64,000 nucleotides of DNA from Paraburkholderia heleia NBRC 101817 (GCF_000739775.1 NZ_BBJH01000023.1:102765-166764), one strand, 5' to 3'; positions 1 to 8,477 are shown, counted from the first letter of the stretch. Notes: generated by a model from the sequence alone, not told the origin. A program made the numbers and translations.

Positions 1-1
1 G

Positions 2-1261
2 CACGCTCATATCGACCATTGCGGCTACCTGCCAGTCCTTGCACGCAGCGGTTATCGCGGCCCGGTGTACTGCACGCCCGGCACCGCGGACCTGTGCGGC
101 GTCATGCTGCGCGACAGCGCACGGCTACAGGAGGAAGACGCGGCGTTTGCGAACCGTCACGGCTTCTCCAAACACCATCCTGCGCTGCCGCTCTACACAC
201 TGGAAGACGCCGAACAGGCGCTGCGGCTCATCGCGCCGCGCCCATTCGATGAACCCGTCGCGCTCGGCGAGCAACTGAGCTTCCGGCTGCTGCCAGCCGG
301 CCATATCCTCGGGGCGGCCAGCGTCGTGCTGTGCAACGGGCATACGGTCATTGCGTTTTCCGGCGACCTCGGGCGCCCGGACGATCCGATCGTGCGTGCG
401 CCATCCCCGCCGGTGCATGCCGACTACCTGGTGGTCGAATCGACCTATGGCGACCGGCTGCACGACGCGCTCAACCCCGAAGACGAGCTCGCCGAGATGT
501 TTTCGCGCACCTTTGCGCGTGGCGGGATCGTGGTGATGCCCTGCTTCGCCGTGGGACGCGCACAGGAAGTCCTTTACTACATCGCGCGATTGAAACTGTC
601 GGGCCGCATGGCGAATGTTCCGGTCTACCTGGACAGTCCGATGGCGATCAGCGTGACGGACCTCTACCGGCGTCACATGAGCGACCATCGGCTGACGGTC
701 TCGCAGGTGCATGCCATCGATCATGCGGCGTTCATGGCGCGAACGGTGGACGAGTCGAAGGCCATTGCCGGACGCAGCGGCCCCATGGTCGTCATCGCAG
801 GCAGCGGCATGGCCACCGGCGGCCGCGTTCTGCATCACCTGAGCCTCTACGCTTCGGACCCGCGCAACACGATCGCGCTCGTCGGCTACCAGGCGCCCGG
901 CACGCGCGGCGCCGCGCTCGAGGCTCACGCGCCAGCCATCAAGCTGCATGGCGACTACGTGCGCGTGCGCGCCGAGATCTCCTCGATCACCTCCCTGTCC
1001 GCGCATAGCGATTACCGGGAAACCCTGCGCTGGCTTGCCGGTATGACGTGCCCGCCCGTGCGCACGTTTGTCACGCACGGCGAGCCCGCGGCGGCGGATG
1101 CCTTGCGCCGGCGCATCGTGGAGACGCTGCACTGGGATTGCTGCGTGCCGGAATACGGGCAGTCGTTCGAACTCGCCGAGGAAGCCGTGCGGCCTTACCC
1201 CTGCACGCCGAGCCCCGCCGAGGAACCGGCGCCCGCGCCGGCGGCAGGCGCGGCGCCCTGA
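2..1261 (+). CDS. Beta-CASP metallo-beta-lactamase RNA nuclease, 3' part
   Basis: The reading frame is open at the left edge of the window, so the true start lies outside. The visible part begins with His-Ala-His-Ile-Asp-His, the zinc-binding HxHxDH signature of the metallo-beta-lactamase fold. It continues through VESTYGDR, typical of beta-CASP proteins, and an RMMBL end with SAHSDY and a later THGEP that supply further metal ligands. Proteins of this architecture are single-strand RNA nucleases related to the CPSF-73/RNase J superfamily. The substrate here cannot be told. About 420 residues are visible, most of a usual 450-470 residue protein. It is the first gene of the sensory block and is followed by a 199-nt gap before the histidine kinase. 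Confidence 0.85.
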   Translation, partial: HAHIDHCGYLPVLARSGYRGPVYCTPGTADLCGVMLRDSARLQEEDAAFANRHGFSKHHPALPLYTLEDAEQALRLIAPRPFDEPVALGEQLSFRLLPAGHILGAASVVLCNGHTVIAFSGDLGRPDDPIVRAPSPPVHADYLVVESTYGDRLHDALNPEDELAEMFSRTFARGGIVVMPCFAVGRAQEVLYYIARLKLSGRMANVPVYLDSPMAISVTDLYRRHMSDHRLTVSQVHAIDHAAFMARTVDESKAIAGRSGPMVVIAGSGMATGGRVLHHLSLYASDPRNTIALVGYQAPGTRGAALEAHAPAIKLHGDYVRVRAEISSITSLSAHSDYRETLRWLAGMTCPPVRTFVTHGEPAAADALRRRIVETLHWDCCVPEYGQSFELAEEAVRPYPCTPSPAEEPAPAPAAGAAP

Positions 1262-1460
1262 ACTGCTGGCCCGGCGCGTCCCGCGCGCGCCTGGAGGACA
1301 AGCGCCAAACTTTTTTGAGACACGGCTTCGAGTGGCTCATAAAATGGGCGTGCATCCCTCGTGCACGGGGTGTCGGCGTCACCCCCATTGGAGTCGATCC
1401 TTCATATGCGAATGGCCTACGCAGTGATCTCGCGCAAGCATTGCTTCCCGGATAGTCGGC

Positions 1461-3542
1461 ATGAGCGCGGGTGCTGACCGGCGTATGCGCGCTGGACAAG
1501 GCGCGTGGCCCGCCATTGTCCAGCGTCTGCGCGAACCGGCCGTATCGGCCGCGCTGGCGTTCATCGTGGCCTTCGCGCTGGCTGGCGTCATTGCAACGTT
1601 CGTTACGCGACAGTGGCAAGCGGCGGCGGAACAGCGGTTCACCCGGCGAGCGGCGGCGCTGCACGAAACGCTCAGGCAGGCGCTGATTGCCGACGAGGCC
1701 ATCTTGCGCGGCGCACGCGCCTTGCTCGCGCAGACGCCCGGCCCCGATCGGGCAGCCTGGAAGCACTTTGTCTCCGCTATCGATCTGGACAACTCCCGTT
1801 CGGCGATCACCGCGCTCGGCTATGTCACCCAGTACGCCAACCCGGCGGCAGGCGCAGCAGTCGCGACGCAATGGGCCGGCCTGAGCGCCAATCTTCCCGC
1901 AAACGCGTTTGCGCAGACCGAGGCGACGCGCGCCGCACGACGCTACGCTGCCGAAACCGGCAACGCCGCACTCGCGGCGCTGCCGGCGCTGGCCAACGCG
2001 CCACCGCTTCTCACGCTCTGGCTGCCCGTTTACGAGACGGGACCCGATGCACCAGGCAACGTGCAGAAGGTCATCGGCTTCGCGGTTGCCTTGCTGGACC
2101 CAGGGCGGCTCTTCGCACCGCTCGCTGCCGCCGATCCTGGGCTTGTGTTCCGCGCCCGGATCGGCACGCCTCCTTTGGACCTCTACACGAGTGAGCGCGG
2201 CGAAGAAGACGAGGTGTTGCCCGGCAAGCGGTTCCGGCGGAACGATCCGTTCGTGTTTGGCGGCGCAACGCTCGTGCTCGACGTCAGTGCCGACGCAGGT
2301 CCTGCGCTTACGGGGGCAGCAGCCTGCGCCACGGCCATTCTGCTCGCGGGGGCGCTCGGGGCCGCCGCGCTCGCGTTTTTCGTGCAACGCCTCATGCGTG
2401 CAAACCTGGCGCCCACGAAGGTCGCAGGCAACGCGCGGCTCAACGAAGCCCGCATGATGGGGATCATCCGCTCGTCGATGGAAGCGATCGTCACCGTCGA
2501 CGATACCCAGCGCGTAGTAATTTTCAATCCGGCCGCCGAACAGGTGTTCGGCCTGTCCGCCATGGAAGCGATCGGCTCGCCGCTCTCGCGTTTCATTCCC
2601 GAGCGGTTCCGGGCCGCGCACGCGCAGCATGTCGAACAGTTTGGCGAGACCGGCGTCACCGAGCGCCAGATGGGCCGCCCGCAACGGGTGCTCCACGGGC
2701 TGCGGGCCAACGGCGAGGAGTTTCCCATCGAGGCATCGATTTCGCAGATCCGTGACGACTCGGGCAAGCTGTTCACGGTCATGCTGCGCGACATCACTGA
2801 ACGCGTGCGCGCGGAGGACGCGCTCACGCGTTCGCGCGAAGAACTCCGGGAACTGTCGGCCAATCTGCAGAACGTGCGGGAGGCCGAAAAGACACGCATC
2901 GCGCGCGAGCTTCACGACGACCTCGGCCAGCAGCTCACCGCGCTCAAGATCGATCTCTCCGCGCTCGAGCGCCGGCTTGGGGAGAATGACGCCAGCGACG
3001 TCCCGGCGCGCCTCGCCGGCATGCGCAACCTGATCGACTCGACGGTGGGAGCCTTGCGGCGCATCGCGGCCGACCTGCGGCCGGTCATGCTGGACGATCT
3101 CGGCCTCGTGCCGGCCATCGAGTGGCTGGCGAACGACTTCACGAACCGCTACGGTATTGCCGTGGAACGCGATCTGAACGCGGACGCCACAATGTTTTCG
3201 AACACCGCTTCCTCCGCACTCTTTCGCATTGTTCAGGAAGCCCTGACCAATGTCGCCCGTCATGCCGACGCGAGCCTCGTCGAAATTTCGCTCAAGGTGG
3301 ACGGACCAAGCTGCGTCCTGCGCATCGCCGACGACGGGCTTGGCGCGACCGGCGCCCCCGCAGATCCCGCCAGCACGCAGGCCAACGCTTTGCGGGACAA
3401 GTCGTTTGGCCTGCTCGGCATTCGCGAGCGAGCTCACATGCTCGACGGCACCGTTTCCATTGCTACCGCGCCCGGAAAGGGCTTTACCATGACGATCACG
3501 TTCGCCCTCCATGCTCTCCTGCCCGAAGAGGCCGCATCATGA
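1461..3542 (+). CDS. CHASE/PAS sensor histidine kinase (HisKA_3 type)
   Basis: A 693-residue membrane sensor kinase. A first membrane segment lies near residues 28-49, followed by a periplasmic CHASE-like region and a second membrane segment near 283-307. A PAS domain (about 330-450) contains the NPAAE motif. The HisKA_3 dimerisation domain has RELHDDLGQQL, with His485 as the expected phosphate acceptor. The HATPase domain shows EALTNVARHA, an ADDGLG box and GLLGIRERA. Kinases of this type pair with NarL/FixJ regulators, and one is encoded immediately downstream: the stop codon and the regulator's start overlap as ATGA. The signal sensed by the CHASE or PAS domain is unknown. No cofactor-binding residue for haem or flavin is evident by eye. 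Confidence 0.92.
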   Translation: MSAGADRRMRAGQGAWPAIVQRLREPAVSAALAFIVAFALAGVIATFVTRQWQAAAEQRFTRRAAALHETLRQALIADEAILRGARALLAQTPGPDRAAWKHFVSAIDLDNSRSAITALGYVTQYANPAAGAAVATQWAGLSANLPANAFAQTEATRAARRYAAETGNAALAALPALANAPPLLTLWLPVYETGPDAPGNVQKVIGFAVALLDPGRLFAPLAAADPGLVFRARIGTPPLDLYTSERGEEDEVLPGKRFRRNDPFVFGGATLVLDVSADAGPALTGAAACATAILLAGALGAAALAFFVQRLMRANLAPTKVAGNARLNEARMMGIIRSSMEAIVTVDDTQRVVIFNPAAEQVFGLSAMEAIGSPLSRFIPERFRAAHAQHVEQFGETGVTERQMGRPQRVLHGLRANGEEFPIEASISQIRDDSGKLFTVMLRDITERVRAEDALTRSREELRELSANLQNVREAEKTRIARELHDDLGQQLTALKIDLSALERRLGENDASDVPARLAGMRNLIDSTVGALRRIAADLRPVMLDDLGLVPAIEWLANDFTNRYGIAVERDLNADATMFSNTASSALFRIVQEALTNVARHADASLVEISLKVDGPSCVLRIADDGLGATGAPADPASTQANALRDKSFGLLGIRERAHMLDGTVSIATAPGKGFTMTITFALHALLPEEAAS

Positions 3543-4192
3543 TCAAGGTGATCATCGCCGACGACCATGCGCTCATGCGCGACGGTCTGCGCCGCATACT
3601 GGAAAGCGCACTCGACGCCCAGTTCGAAGTCATCGGGGAAGGCTGCGACAGCGCGACCACGCTCGCGCTCGTGCGCGAGCACCCCGCCCAGGTCCTCGTG
3701 CTGGATCTCTCGATGCCAGGGCGCAGCGGCGTGGATCTCGTCAAGCAGATCAAGGACGAAAAGCCCGGGTTGCGCATTCTCGTGCTGACCATGCACGCCG
3801 AGCAGCAATACGCGGTACGCGCCTTCAAGGCGGGCGCTTCCGGCTACCTCACCAAGGAATGCGCCAGCACGGAGCTGGTTAGCGCCGTGACGAAGATCGC
3901 CGCCGGTGGCGTGTATGTCAGCATGACGATGGCCGAACGCTTCGCCCAGAGCCTGAACGAGCCGGCCGACACGCTGCCCCATCAACGGCTTTCCGACCGC
4001 GAGTTCGAAGTGTTCCGCCGGCTCGCGTCCGGACAGACCATTACCGAAATCGCGCAGGAACTCTGCGTGAGCGCGAAAACCGTCAGCACCTATAAGGTGC
4101 GCATCCTCGAAAAGATGCAGATGCCGCACGAAGCCGCGCTCGTGCGCTACGCGATGCGGCACAAGCTCATCGACGATCCCGACGAAGCCTGA
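3539..4192 (+). CDS. NarL/FixJ-family response regulator
   Basis: A 217-residue two-domain regulator that starts inside the stop of the kinase (ATGA overlap at 3539-3542), so the two are translationally coupled and almost certainly cognate. The receiver domain has the acidic pair Asp8-Asp9 and the phospho-acceptor Asp56 (VLDLSMPG). A conserved Lys follows in YLTKE. The C-terminal LuxR helix-turn-helix (about 150-195) begins LSDREFEVF and includes VSAKTVSTYK. It should bind DNA as a phosphorylated dimer. An inverted repeat just downstream at 4225-4242 is a candidate target. By position it probably helps control the low-oxygen island, but that is inference. Confidence 0.93.
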   Translation: MIKVIIADDHALMRDGLRRILESALDAQFEVIGEGCDSATTLALVREHPAQVLVLDLSMPGRSGVDLVKQIKDEKPGLRILVLTMHAEQQYAVRAFKAGASGYLTKECASTELVSAVTKIAAGGVYVSMTMAERFAQSLNEPADTLPHQRLSDREFEVFRRLASGQTITEIAQELCVSAKTVSTYKVRILEKMQMPHEAALVRYAMRHKLIDDPDEA

Positions 4193-4224
4193 CCCTCGGG
4201 CGTCGCGGCCGATCGCCGCATGAC

Positions 4225-4242
4225 TGTAGGAATCGCCCTACA
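4225..4242. promoter_or_regulatory. Inverted repeat upstream of the receiver gene
   Basis: TGTAGG-AATCGC-CCTACA is a perfect 6-bp inverted repeat with a 6-nt centre. It sits 75 nt before the receiver-only gene and just after the NarL-type regulator gene. Its form suits a dimeric LuxR-type DNA-binding domain, so it is a candidate operator for the adjacent regulator. No second copy was noticed in the window. Confidence 0.35.
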
Positions 4243-4317
4243 CGTCTTCCGTTCCGCGTACGTCACTTTCCATCACCGCCGATATTTTTCCGAGATGGCG
4301 TTGACGATACTGGCTAC

Positions 4318-4725
4318 ATGAAAGCCAGTCCTGTCCGCCAGCGCCTGCAGGTCTTCCTCGTCGAGGATGCGACCGCGGTGCGCAGGAAAATCGCCGAAGC
4401 GTTGTCGGCCATTCCCGATGTGACCGTGATTGGCGAAGCCGAGGATGCGGCTAGCGCCCTGACCGGCATCGCTCAAAGCGGTGCGGACGTCGCGGTGGTC
4501 GATCTGAGGCTCGCGAGCGGCAGCGGCATCGAATTGCTCACCCTGCTTGGCCGCGAGCAGCCATCGGTTGTGACGGTCGTGCTGACGAATCACTCCGGCG
4601 CACCGTTTCGCGCAGCCTGCCAAAAGGCGGGAGCCCATTTCTTCTTCGACAAGACGTCCGAGTTTGAAGCCGCCTGCGAAGCCATTGAAGCGTTAGTGAA
4701 ACAGCGCGTCACCCCCGCGCGCTGA
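4318..4725 (+). CDS. Stand-alone response-regulator receiver protein
   Basis: A 135-residue protein consisting only of a CheY-like receiver domain. The acidic pair is Glu16-Asp17 (VEDAT), the phospho-acceptor is Asp62 (VVDLRL) and the conserved lysine is Lys112 (FDKTS). There is no output domain, so it must act through protein contacts, as a phosphate sink or as a modulator of a kinase. It lies between the NarL-type regulator and the FNR-type regulator and ends 13 nt before the latter, so it is probably co-transcribed with the FNR-type gene. The partner kinase may be the one at 1461-3542, which is inference. Confidence 0.85.
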   Translation: MKASPVRQRLQVFLVEDATAVRRKIAEALSAIPDVTVIGEAEDAASALTGIAQSGADVAVVDLRLASGSGIELLTLLGREQPSVVTVVLTNHSGAPFRAACQKAGAHFFFDKTSEFEAACEAIEALVKQRVTPAR

Positions 4726-4738
4726 ACTGGAGACGATC

Positions 4739-5527
4739 ATGTATGCCGAGCCCGCCTGCGAAACCTCACTGTCCACCCCGCCGTCCGCACGCTGGCGCGT
4801 CGTGCCGCTGCAGCCCGCCGTGCGCGAGAGCGCGCCGCGCCAGCCGGCAACGCGCTGCTCGACCTGCTCGCTGCGTGCGGGCTGCATGCCGCCGGACCTC
4901 ACGTCCACGGAACTCCAGCAACTCGACACCGTGGTTCTCACCACACGCCATGTGCACCGCGGCGAAACGCTGTTTCGCGCGCACGACGCCTTCCAGAGCC
5001 TCTACGCCGTGCGGACCGGATCGTTCAAGACGGTCGTCATGCATCGCGACGGACGCGAGCAGGTCACCGGTTTCCAGATTCCGGGCGAGCCGCTCGGGCT
5101 CGACGGCGTTTGTTCCGGGACGCACAGCTGCGATGCCATTGCGCTCGAAGACAGCACGGTTTGCATTCTGCCGTTCGGCCAGCTCGAAACGTTCTGCCGC
5201 GAGAGCCGGCGCATGCAGCGCCATCTTTATCAACTGATGAGCGGCGAAATCGTGCGCGAATCCAGCCTGATGATGCTGCTCGGTACGATGACTGCCGAAC
5301 AGCGCCTCGCCGCGTTTCTGCTCGATCTCGCAGCGCGCTTCGAGGCGCGCGGCTACTCCGGCGCGCAATTCAACCTGAAGATGAGCCGGGAGGAGATCGG
5401 CTGTTTTCTCGGCATGAAGCTCGAAACCGTGAGCCGGATGTTCTCGCGCTTTCAGCGCGAAGGCCTCGTCGAGCCGAACGGCAAGCAGATCCGCATCGTC
5501 GACCTGGAGGGACTTGCGCGCGTGTGA
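4739..5527 (+). CDS. fnr: FNR-type oxygen-sensing transcription regulator (4Fe-4S)
   Basis: A 262-residue CRP/FNR family protein. An N-terminal Cys40-x2-Cys43-x5-Cys49 matches the spacing of the three N-terminal cluster ligands of E. coli FNR. The fourth ligand is most likely Cys142 in STVCILPF, aligned with FNR Cys122. The recognition helix contains ETVSRMF, with Glu229, Ser232 and Arg233 in the positions that read TTGAT half-sites in FNR. It should therefore hold an oxygen-labile 4Fe-4S cluster, dimerise without oxygen and bind TTGAT-N4-ATCAA. Twenty-two such sites lie downstream in this window. The start follows a GGAG Shine-Dalgarno. No FNR box was seen at its own promoter. A strong hairpin terminator follows. 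Confidence 0.92.
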   Translation: MYAEPACETSLSTPPSARWRVVPLQPAVRESAPRQPATRCSTCSLRAGCMPPDLTSTELQQLDTVVLTTRHVHRGETLFRAHDAFQSLYAVRTGSFKTVVMHRDGREQVTGFQIPGEPLGLDGVCSGTHSCDAIALEDSTVCILPFGQLETFCRESRRMQRHLYQLMSGEIVRESSLMMLLGTMTAEQRLAAFLLDLAARFEARGYSGAQFNLKMSREEIGCFLGMKLETVSRMFSRFQREGLVEPNGKQIRIVDLEGLARV

Positions 5528-5600
5528 AGCGAAAGGCGGCGTTGCGGTCGCTCAACGGTGTAGGCACAGCAAGCCTCGTCGCTGAAGTGCGCGTATGGTT

Positions 5601-5632
5601 GCGGCGCCCGGTATCCGGCGCCGCGCTTTTTT
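5601..5632 (+). terminator. Rho-independent terminator after the FNR gene
   Basis: A perfect 8-bp GC stem, GCGGCGCC (5601-5608) and GGCGCCGC (5617-5624), around an 8-nt loop is followed by GC and a run of six T residues. It lies 74 nt after the stop of the FNR-type gene and separates the regulator block from the cytochrome c transcript. Confidence 0.88.
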
Positions 5633-5676
5633 AGGAGATCCAGATGCGATCGACCGCCACCGGAATCGCCTGGCGA

Positions 5677-5690
5677 TTGACACATGTCAA
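5677..5690. promoter_or_regulatory. FNR-type box upstream of cytochrome c
   Basis: TTGAC-ACAT-GTCAA is a perfect palindrome that differs from the FNR consensus only at the inner base of each half. It ends 78 nt before the cytochrome c start, the spacing seen for most boxes in this island and compatible with activation from about -41. Confidence 0.8.
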
Positions 5691-5768
5691 CGGGAAAAAG
5701 GGCGCCGATGACACCATGGATCGGGCCGGCAGTCTTCCGCTCCCCGGCCGCATTCGAGGAGAGATTCG

Positions 5769-6164
5769 ATGTCACGCACTCCCACGCCAGCCGCTTGCGC
5801 CATGGTGATTCCGTCTTTGCATGACGGGATGAGGAAGATCCTTTTTCACGCCGCAGCGGTCTGCGCCGTCTCGTTGTATGCCGTCGCTGCGCATGCGCAG
5901 CTCGCCGAACCCACTGAGCTCGTGGATCAGCAGCACTGCATGTTCTGCCACACGTCCGACGCGCCATTTCTCGCGCCGTCGTTTCACCAGATCGCCGAGC
6001 GTTACCGCGACAAACCGAACGCCAGCACCCTGCTTGAAGACAAGCTCAGGCACGGCGGCAAGGCGCACTGGGGCGACATGCCCATGCCCCTGCCCGGCGA
6101 CCGCGGCGGCCCGCTCTCGGCCCAGGATGCACGTACGCTCGTTCAATGGGTACTGAGCCAGTAA
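5769..6164 (+). CDS. Periplasmic class I cytochrome c
   Basis: A 131-residue protein with a haem-attachment motif Cys57-Met-Phe-Cys60-His61 and a probable axial methionine in WGDMPMP (Met104 or Met106). A signal peptide (MRKILFHAAAVCAVSLYAVAAHA) begins at residue 21, so the mature part is a small c551/c552-like electron carrier of about 85 residues. The ATG at 5769 has a good GAGGAGA ribosome site. The internal ATG at 5829 would give a conventional signal peptide but has no clear ribosome site, so the start is uncertain. An FNR-type box upstream suggests induction at low oxygen, and the following 122-residue gene is probably co-transcribed. The electron partners are not encoded nearby. Confidence 0.85.
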   Translation: MSRTPTPAACAMVIPSLHDGMRKILFHAAAVCAVSLYAVAAHAQLAEPTELVDQQHCMFCHTSDAPFLAPSFHQIAERYRDKPNASTLLEDKLRHGGKAHWGDMPMPLPGDRGGPLSAQDARTLVQWVLSQ

Positions 6165-6198
6165 TGGCACCGGATGTCTAAAGGCAAGGAGCATCCTC

Positions 6199-6567
6199 AT
6201 GCGTGTTACCGTCCATCTCGACAGTTTCGACCAGCTCGACCCTTGCGCTTACGCGATCGTCTGGATCGACACCGAAGCAAGGAAATGGTCCCGCGAAGGC
6301 CACGCGGGCGTGAGTCTGCCCGAATGGGGGCAATGCCTTCCATCCCCGGGCGGCACCAGCCTGTTCGCGTGTCAGGACCGGGGCGAGGTCTGCACACTCG
6401 AAGGCCTGAACCTTGAGGCGAGCGAAGGCCCGTATGAAGGCGAATGCGGTAGCGTCAGATGGCGCGAGCGCCTGAACGCCGGGCCACTCGAAGGACGTTG
6501 GCACGTGCAATGTGTCGACGAGAGCGTGCCCGATGCCGAGGATGGCCTCTTCGCTGACGAAGTCTGA
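6199..6567 (+). CDS. Conserved hypothetical protein, second gene of cytochrome c unit
   Basis: A 122-residue acidic, soluble-looking protein with an AAGGAG ribosome site 7 nt before the ATG. It has no signal peptide, membrane segment or motif I recognise. Four cysteines are scattered (near residues 16, 46, 58 and 64), with two more towards the end. It follows the cytochrome c gene by 34 nt on the same strand and should share its FNR-type promoter. The function is unknown. Confidence 0.6.
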   Translation: MRVTVHLDSFDQLDPCAYAIVWIDTEARKWSREGHAGVSLPEWGQCLPSPGGTSLFACQDRGEVCTLEGLNLEASEGPYEGECGSVRWRERLNAGPLEGRWHVQCVDESVPDAEDGLFADEV

Positions 6568-6598
6568 TCGAGGGCTTCCTCTTCGGGCGCCACGGTGC

Positions 6599-6949
6599 TC
6601 AGTGATCGCGGCGCCCAGCACCGCTTCGAAAAACGGCGCTTGCGGGCGCAGCGGAACCGAGTTGACGCTCGGCCGCGTCGAATGCCGCACGCATGGCGGC
6701 CACCGGGTCGTCGCCCTCGCAATGGTCCAGCGGCGCGAGTTCCCTCGAAGCCGAAACGAGGTCGAGACGAACGTCATAGGCCGGCTGTTGGCTTCCAGGC
6801 TGCAAGTGGCGCATCCGCTCGATCGCGAGATGACAACCTGCCAGCACGCCGCTGAACCGCTCGAGGCGCAGCAGCTGAACGCCGGCTTCCGCCTCGAGGG
6901 CAGCGGAACCGGGGAAACCCAGATAAACGATTTGCATCCCGAGTCCCAT
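6599..6949 (-). CDS. HPF/RaiA-like ribosome-associated protein
   Basis: A 116-residue protein whose body resembles the S30AE ribosome hibernation fold (sigma-54 modulation family). A YDVRLDLVSASREL strand is followed by an acidic GDDPVAAMRAAFDAAERQL helix, the usual end of this domain. It lacks the C-terminal dimerisation extension of long HPF. If the family call is right it would bind the small subunit and slow translation in dormant cells. The ATG at 6949 is preceded by AAGGGG at 7 nt; a GTG lies one codon earlier. It probably shares the transcript of the gene ending at 7019, driven by the box at 7340. The N-terminal strand is divergent, so confidence is moderate. Confidence 0.65.
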   Translation of the reverse strand: MGLGMQIVYLGFPGSAALEAEAGVQLLRLERFSGVLAGCHLAIERMRHLQPGSQQPAYDVRLDLVSASRELAPLDHCEGDDPVAAMRAAFDAAERQLGSAAPASAVFRSGAGRRDH

Positions 6950-7018
6950 CACCGCGCCCCTTCAGAAATCCGCGTTGTTGCTGCCCGAAGGCTTGCCGCC
7001 GCCATTGACCACGCCTGA

Positions 7019-7258
7019 CTACACTTCAAACGCGTGACGGATTTTCAGGTCGATCCACACCATCCCTTCGCGCAGCCCTTCGAGCACAGCTTCCCGCTCG
7101 GTTTCGAACACACGGTGATGCGCAAAGGCGTGGGAGAAGCACTGCGTCTGCGGGCCGTGCGTGACACTGACTTCGCAGCGAAAACCGCCTTGCGGGGCCG
7201 GCGACGTGAGTGCCTGGACGCTCCAGGCGTCCGAATCGATATGGCCGGTAAGTGACAT
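7019..7258 (-). CDS. Small conserved hypothetical protein
   Basis: A 79-residue soluble protein beginning MSLTGHIDSD. The ATG has an AGGGGGAA ribosome site. No domain is recognised, though a predicted strand-rich first half and a helical end (EREAVLEGLREGMVW) suggest a small alpha/beta fold. It is the first gene of a minus-strand unit that probably includes the HPF-like gene. A perfect FNR palindrome lies 81 nt before its start, so it is likely induced at low oxygen. The role is unknown. Confidence 0.6.
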   Translation of the reverse strand: MSLTGHIDSDAWSVQALTSPAPQGGFRCEVSVTHGPQTQCFSHAFAHHRVFETEREAVLEGLREGMVWIDLKIRHAFEV

Positions 7259-7339
7259 GATTGCGTTCCCCCTGGGGCGTGGCGGCGATTGACTGGACCT
7301 GCGGTTGAATTCAGGATAAGACCGGGTAGCCGAAGCAAA

Positions 7340-7353
7340 TTGATGCATATCAA
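7340..7353. promoter_or_regulatory. FNR-type box, perfect consensus
   Basis: TTGAT-GCAT-ATCAA matches the FNR consensus in all ten defined positions and is a full palindrome. It ends 81 nt before the minus-strand 79-residue gene. On that strand a TTATCC-like -10 follows at roughly the expected distance. Confidence 0.88.
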
Positions 7354-7368
7354 CCTGACTCGCACGGC

Positions 7369-8409
7369 TCACCGCGGTGCGCTACCGAAGGTCTGCGTGA
7401 CGCGGCGCTCACGCGCGCTGCTGCGAGAGCGGACCGGCGTTTTACTGCCATCACCTGCCCCGTGCGATGCGCGCGTCGCCATCGCCCGATGTGTTGCGCA
7501 CTTCGCCGGCGCGGCAACGAGAACCGGGCACGGGGCGGCGCGCAGGGCGTGCGAGGCAACGCTGCCGGGCAGCGCCTGTGTCCGCATGCGCCGCCCCTGC
7601 AGCCCGATGACGAGCAGATCGGCTCCCCAGCTACGCACCTCGCGCAATATCGTGCTGGCGACGTCGTCGAGTTCGACGTCCGTCGCCAGCGCCGCAAGCG
7701 ATACCCGGGCGCCGCGGGACGTCACGAGCGCTCGTGCATGGGCAAGCGTACTGGCACGGTCGTCCTCGAACAGATGGTCGAGTTCTCGCCCTCCCACACG
7801 GAGCGTGCGCTCGACGACGTAGATCACGCGCAATTCCACCTCGGCCGGTATGCACCCAACTGCGAGTCGAAGGGCGCCGTAGGCACTCGCGCTTCCGTCG
7901 ACGGCAATCAGCGCGCGGGAAAGAGGGGGTTCCTCCAAGGCAAGCAACTGCGACGGCACGTACAGCAACGTGCGGCGTGTCGCGTATGCGATTTCCTCCG
8001 GGTCGAGCCTGCACGCCCAGTGCTGCCCGGGGTGATGTGCGGCAAGCGCCACCAGATCGGCGTCGAGAGAGTTGGCGGCGCGCGCAGCGGCGACAGGCGC
8101 GGTCGTATGCAGTACCGAGAGATCGAGCAGTTGCACGTCCGGTTTGCGTCGCTCGAGTGCTAACGCGGCTGCGGCGTCGCACAAGTGGAGTTTTGCCCGG
8201 CGCAGCATCGCGGCATGTGTCTCGGCGCTGTCCGGCAGGCCCGACTTGAGCGCGGGGATCAGCGAGGCCGGATCGGCGATGACTTCGACGAGACTGAGGG
8301 CCGAATCGCGATCTGCAAGGCGGCAAGCAAATTTCGCAAGCGCAGCGAGGCCACTTCCGCCTTCGGCGGCGGCCATGAGGCGGTGGAAAGGTTTCGATGG
8401 CACTTCCAT
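7369..8409 (-). CDS. Tandem universal stress protein (UspA family)
   Basis: A 346-residue protein with two UspA-type repeats followed by a basic tail of about 50 residues. The second repeat starts near RALIAVDGSASA and has the nucleotide-binding motif GLQGRR...GSVA, fitting G-x2-G-x9-G-S, so it should bind ATP. The first repeat is divergent and lacks this motif. The start at 8409 (MEVPSKPF) is chosen because the homology begins there; the ribosome site is weak. It follows a second tandem USP gene on the same strand. No FNR box was found in front of this pair, which lies downstream of hsp20. USPs help cells survive growth arrest and low oxygen; the specific client is unknown. Confidence 0.83.
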   Translation of the reverse strand: MEVPSKPFHRLMAAAEGGSGLAALAKFACRLADRDSALSLVEVIADPASLIPALKSGLPDSAETHAAMLRRAKLHLCDAAAALALERRKPDVQLLDLSVLHTTAPVAAARAANSLDADLVALAAHHPGQHWACRLDPEEIAYATRRTLLYVPSQLLALEEPPLSRALIAVDGSASAYGALRLAVGCIPAEVELRVIYVVERTLRVGGRELDHLFEDDRASTLAHARALVTSRGARVSLAALATDVELDDVASTILREVRSWGADLLVIGLQGRRMRTQALPGSVASHALRAAPCPVLVAAPAKCATHRAMATRASHGAGDGSKTPVRSRSSARERRVTQTFGSAPR

Positions 8410-8477
8410 GTACGTATCCAGTTCAACTGAACAAAGACCATAGCGGCACGATGAGTGGCCGCGTCCTGGGTCTGTCC

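Noticed and set aside
1071..3512. Very long open frame on the minus strand opposite the histidine kinase
   Set aside because: It is an antisense shadow produced by GC-rich third positions; the plus strand carries clear CHASE, PAS and kinase motifs.
6178..6777. Minus-strand frame of about 200 codons over the 122-residue gene
   Set aside because: The plus-strand gene has a strong ribosome site and follows cytochrome c closely; the antisense frame has neither ribosome site nor motif.
8419..8432. GTTCAACTGAAC-like palindrome before the tandem USP gene
   Set aside because: It is an inverted repeat but does not fit the TTGA(T/C)-N4-(A/G)TCAA pattern or spacing, so it was not counted as a box.
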